From: a bacterium UBA3734
Lineage (GTDB): Bacteria; Bacteroidota; Bacteroidia; Bacteroidales; Bacteroidaceae
Length of the DNA stretch: 14,476 nucleotides
Assembly (NCBI GenBank): GCA_002372575.1
Contig: DFHC01000133.1
Location: 1-14,476 of the forward strand
Direction: 5' to 3'
The stretch's first letter is position 1. Each line of letters opens with the position of its first letter. The notes below the pieces were generated by a model that was given only the letters and a program-made list of their open reading frames with translations, made no database searches and was not told where the DNA came from. The translations under genes and the position numbers were made by a program. This document shows positions 14,311 through 14,476 of this stretch, one piece after another.

Positions 14311-14336
14311 AAAAAGGGCACATTTTTAGAAAAAAA

Positions 14337-14368
14337 TTTGTGTATTTGAATAAAAATTTGTTCCTTTG
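14337..14368 (+). promoter_or_regulatory. Promoter of acpP
   Basis: TTTG (14337-14340) is followed after 20 bases by TTCCTTTG (14361-14368), matching TAnnTTTG except for one base. The ATG at 14421 lies 52 bases downstream, behind an AT-rich leader without a Shine-Dalgarno sequence, as is usual for the phylum. Confidence 0.55.
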
Positions 14369-14420
14369 CACCCGAATTTTAATCAGATAACATTTATCAA
14401 CCCATTAAAACATTAAAATC

Positions 14421-14476
14421 ATGTCAGAAATTGAAAGCAAAGTACAAGCTATTATTGTAGACAAACTTGGTGTTGA
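14421..14476 (+). CDS. acpP: Acyl carrier protein (5' end only)
   Basis: Only 18 codons and two bases are in the window, reading MSEIESKVQAIIVDKLGV. This is the first helix of a bacterial acyl carrier protein (family pattern M-S-x-I-E-x-K-V-x-x-I-I-V-D-K-L-G-V). The full protein of about 78 residues, with the DSL phosphopantetheine serine, would lie beyond the right edge. It is the central carrier of fatty acid synthesis. It diverges from DUF4254, and the whole 217-base gap is intergenic. In related genomes fabF often follows, but that cannot be seen here. Confidence 0.9.
   Translation, partial: MSEIESKVQAIIVDKLGV

Noticed and set aside
14204..14371. N-terminal extension of DUF4254 to an upstream ATG
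   Set aside because: It would translate through a well-placed promoter and gives AT-driven Phe/Tyr-rich sequence unlike the rest of the protein.

Overview
The window looks like chromosomal DNA from a Bacteroidota species, most likely Prevotella or a close relative. Three things point there: the protein families, the gene order mnmG-apt-uvrC-dtd-mazG-deoC, and promoters of the Bacteroidota type (TTTG, about 19-20 bases, then TAnnTTTG) instead of sigma70-type boxes. Start codons lack clear Shine-Dalgarno sequences and sit behind AT-rich leaders. The gene content is almost entirely housekeeping. I see no phage, insertion sequence, CRISPR array, tRNA, rRNA or defence system.

Layout, left to right. 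ychF (minus, cut by the left edge) has its own promoter. polA (minus) is followed by a 178-base stretch that holds an unexplained open frame. A long-chain polyprenyl diphosphate synthase (plus) diverges from polA and runs stop-to-stop, with no gap, into deoC. A minus-strand run then reads, in transcription order, mnmG, apt, uvrC, dtd, a small AT-rich membrane protein, a MazG-type pyrophosphohydrolase and deoC. A zinc-type CDF transporter (plus) diverges from mnmG and converges on a family 9 glycosyltransferase. That gene is translationally coupled to an upstream DUF4254 gene (both minus). The acyl carrier protein gene starts at the right edge (plus), divergent from DUF4254.

Functions. PolA and UvrC serve DNA repair and replication. 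MnmG and Dtd serve tRNA modification and translation quality control, and YchF is ribosome associated. Apt, DeoC and the MazG protein handle nucleotide salvage and cleaning. The prenyl synthase feeds quinone or lipid-carrier synthesis. DUF4254/GT9 and AcpP belong to envelope glycan and fatty acid synthesis.

The most notable signal is a pair of ParB-binding parS sequences bracketing apt: a perfect 16-base palindrome at 8932-8947 and a 15/16 match at 9526-9541, next to mnmG (gidA). This suggests the window is close to the chromosome origin and is a centromere-like partition region. Second is a five-unit heptanucleotide tandem repeat inside mnmG that encodes a low-complexity loop.

There is no gene-free stretch over 300 bases. 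The longest intergenic regions are 14204-14420 (two divergent promoters, an inverted repeat and a DnaA-box-like site), 963-1140 and 11485-11608.
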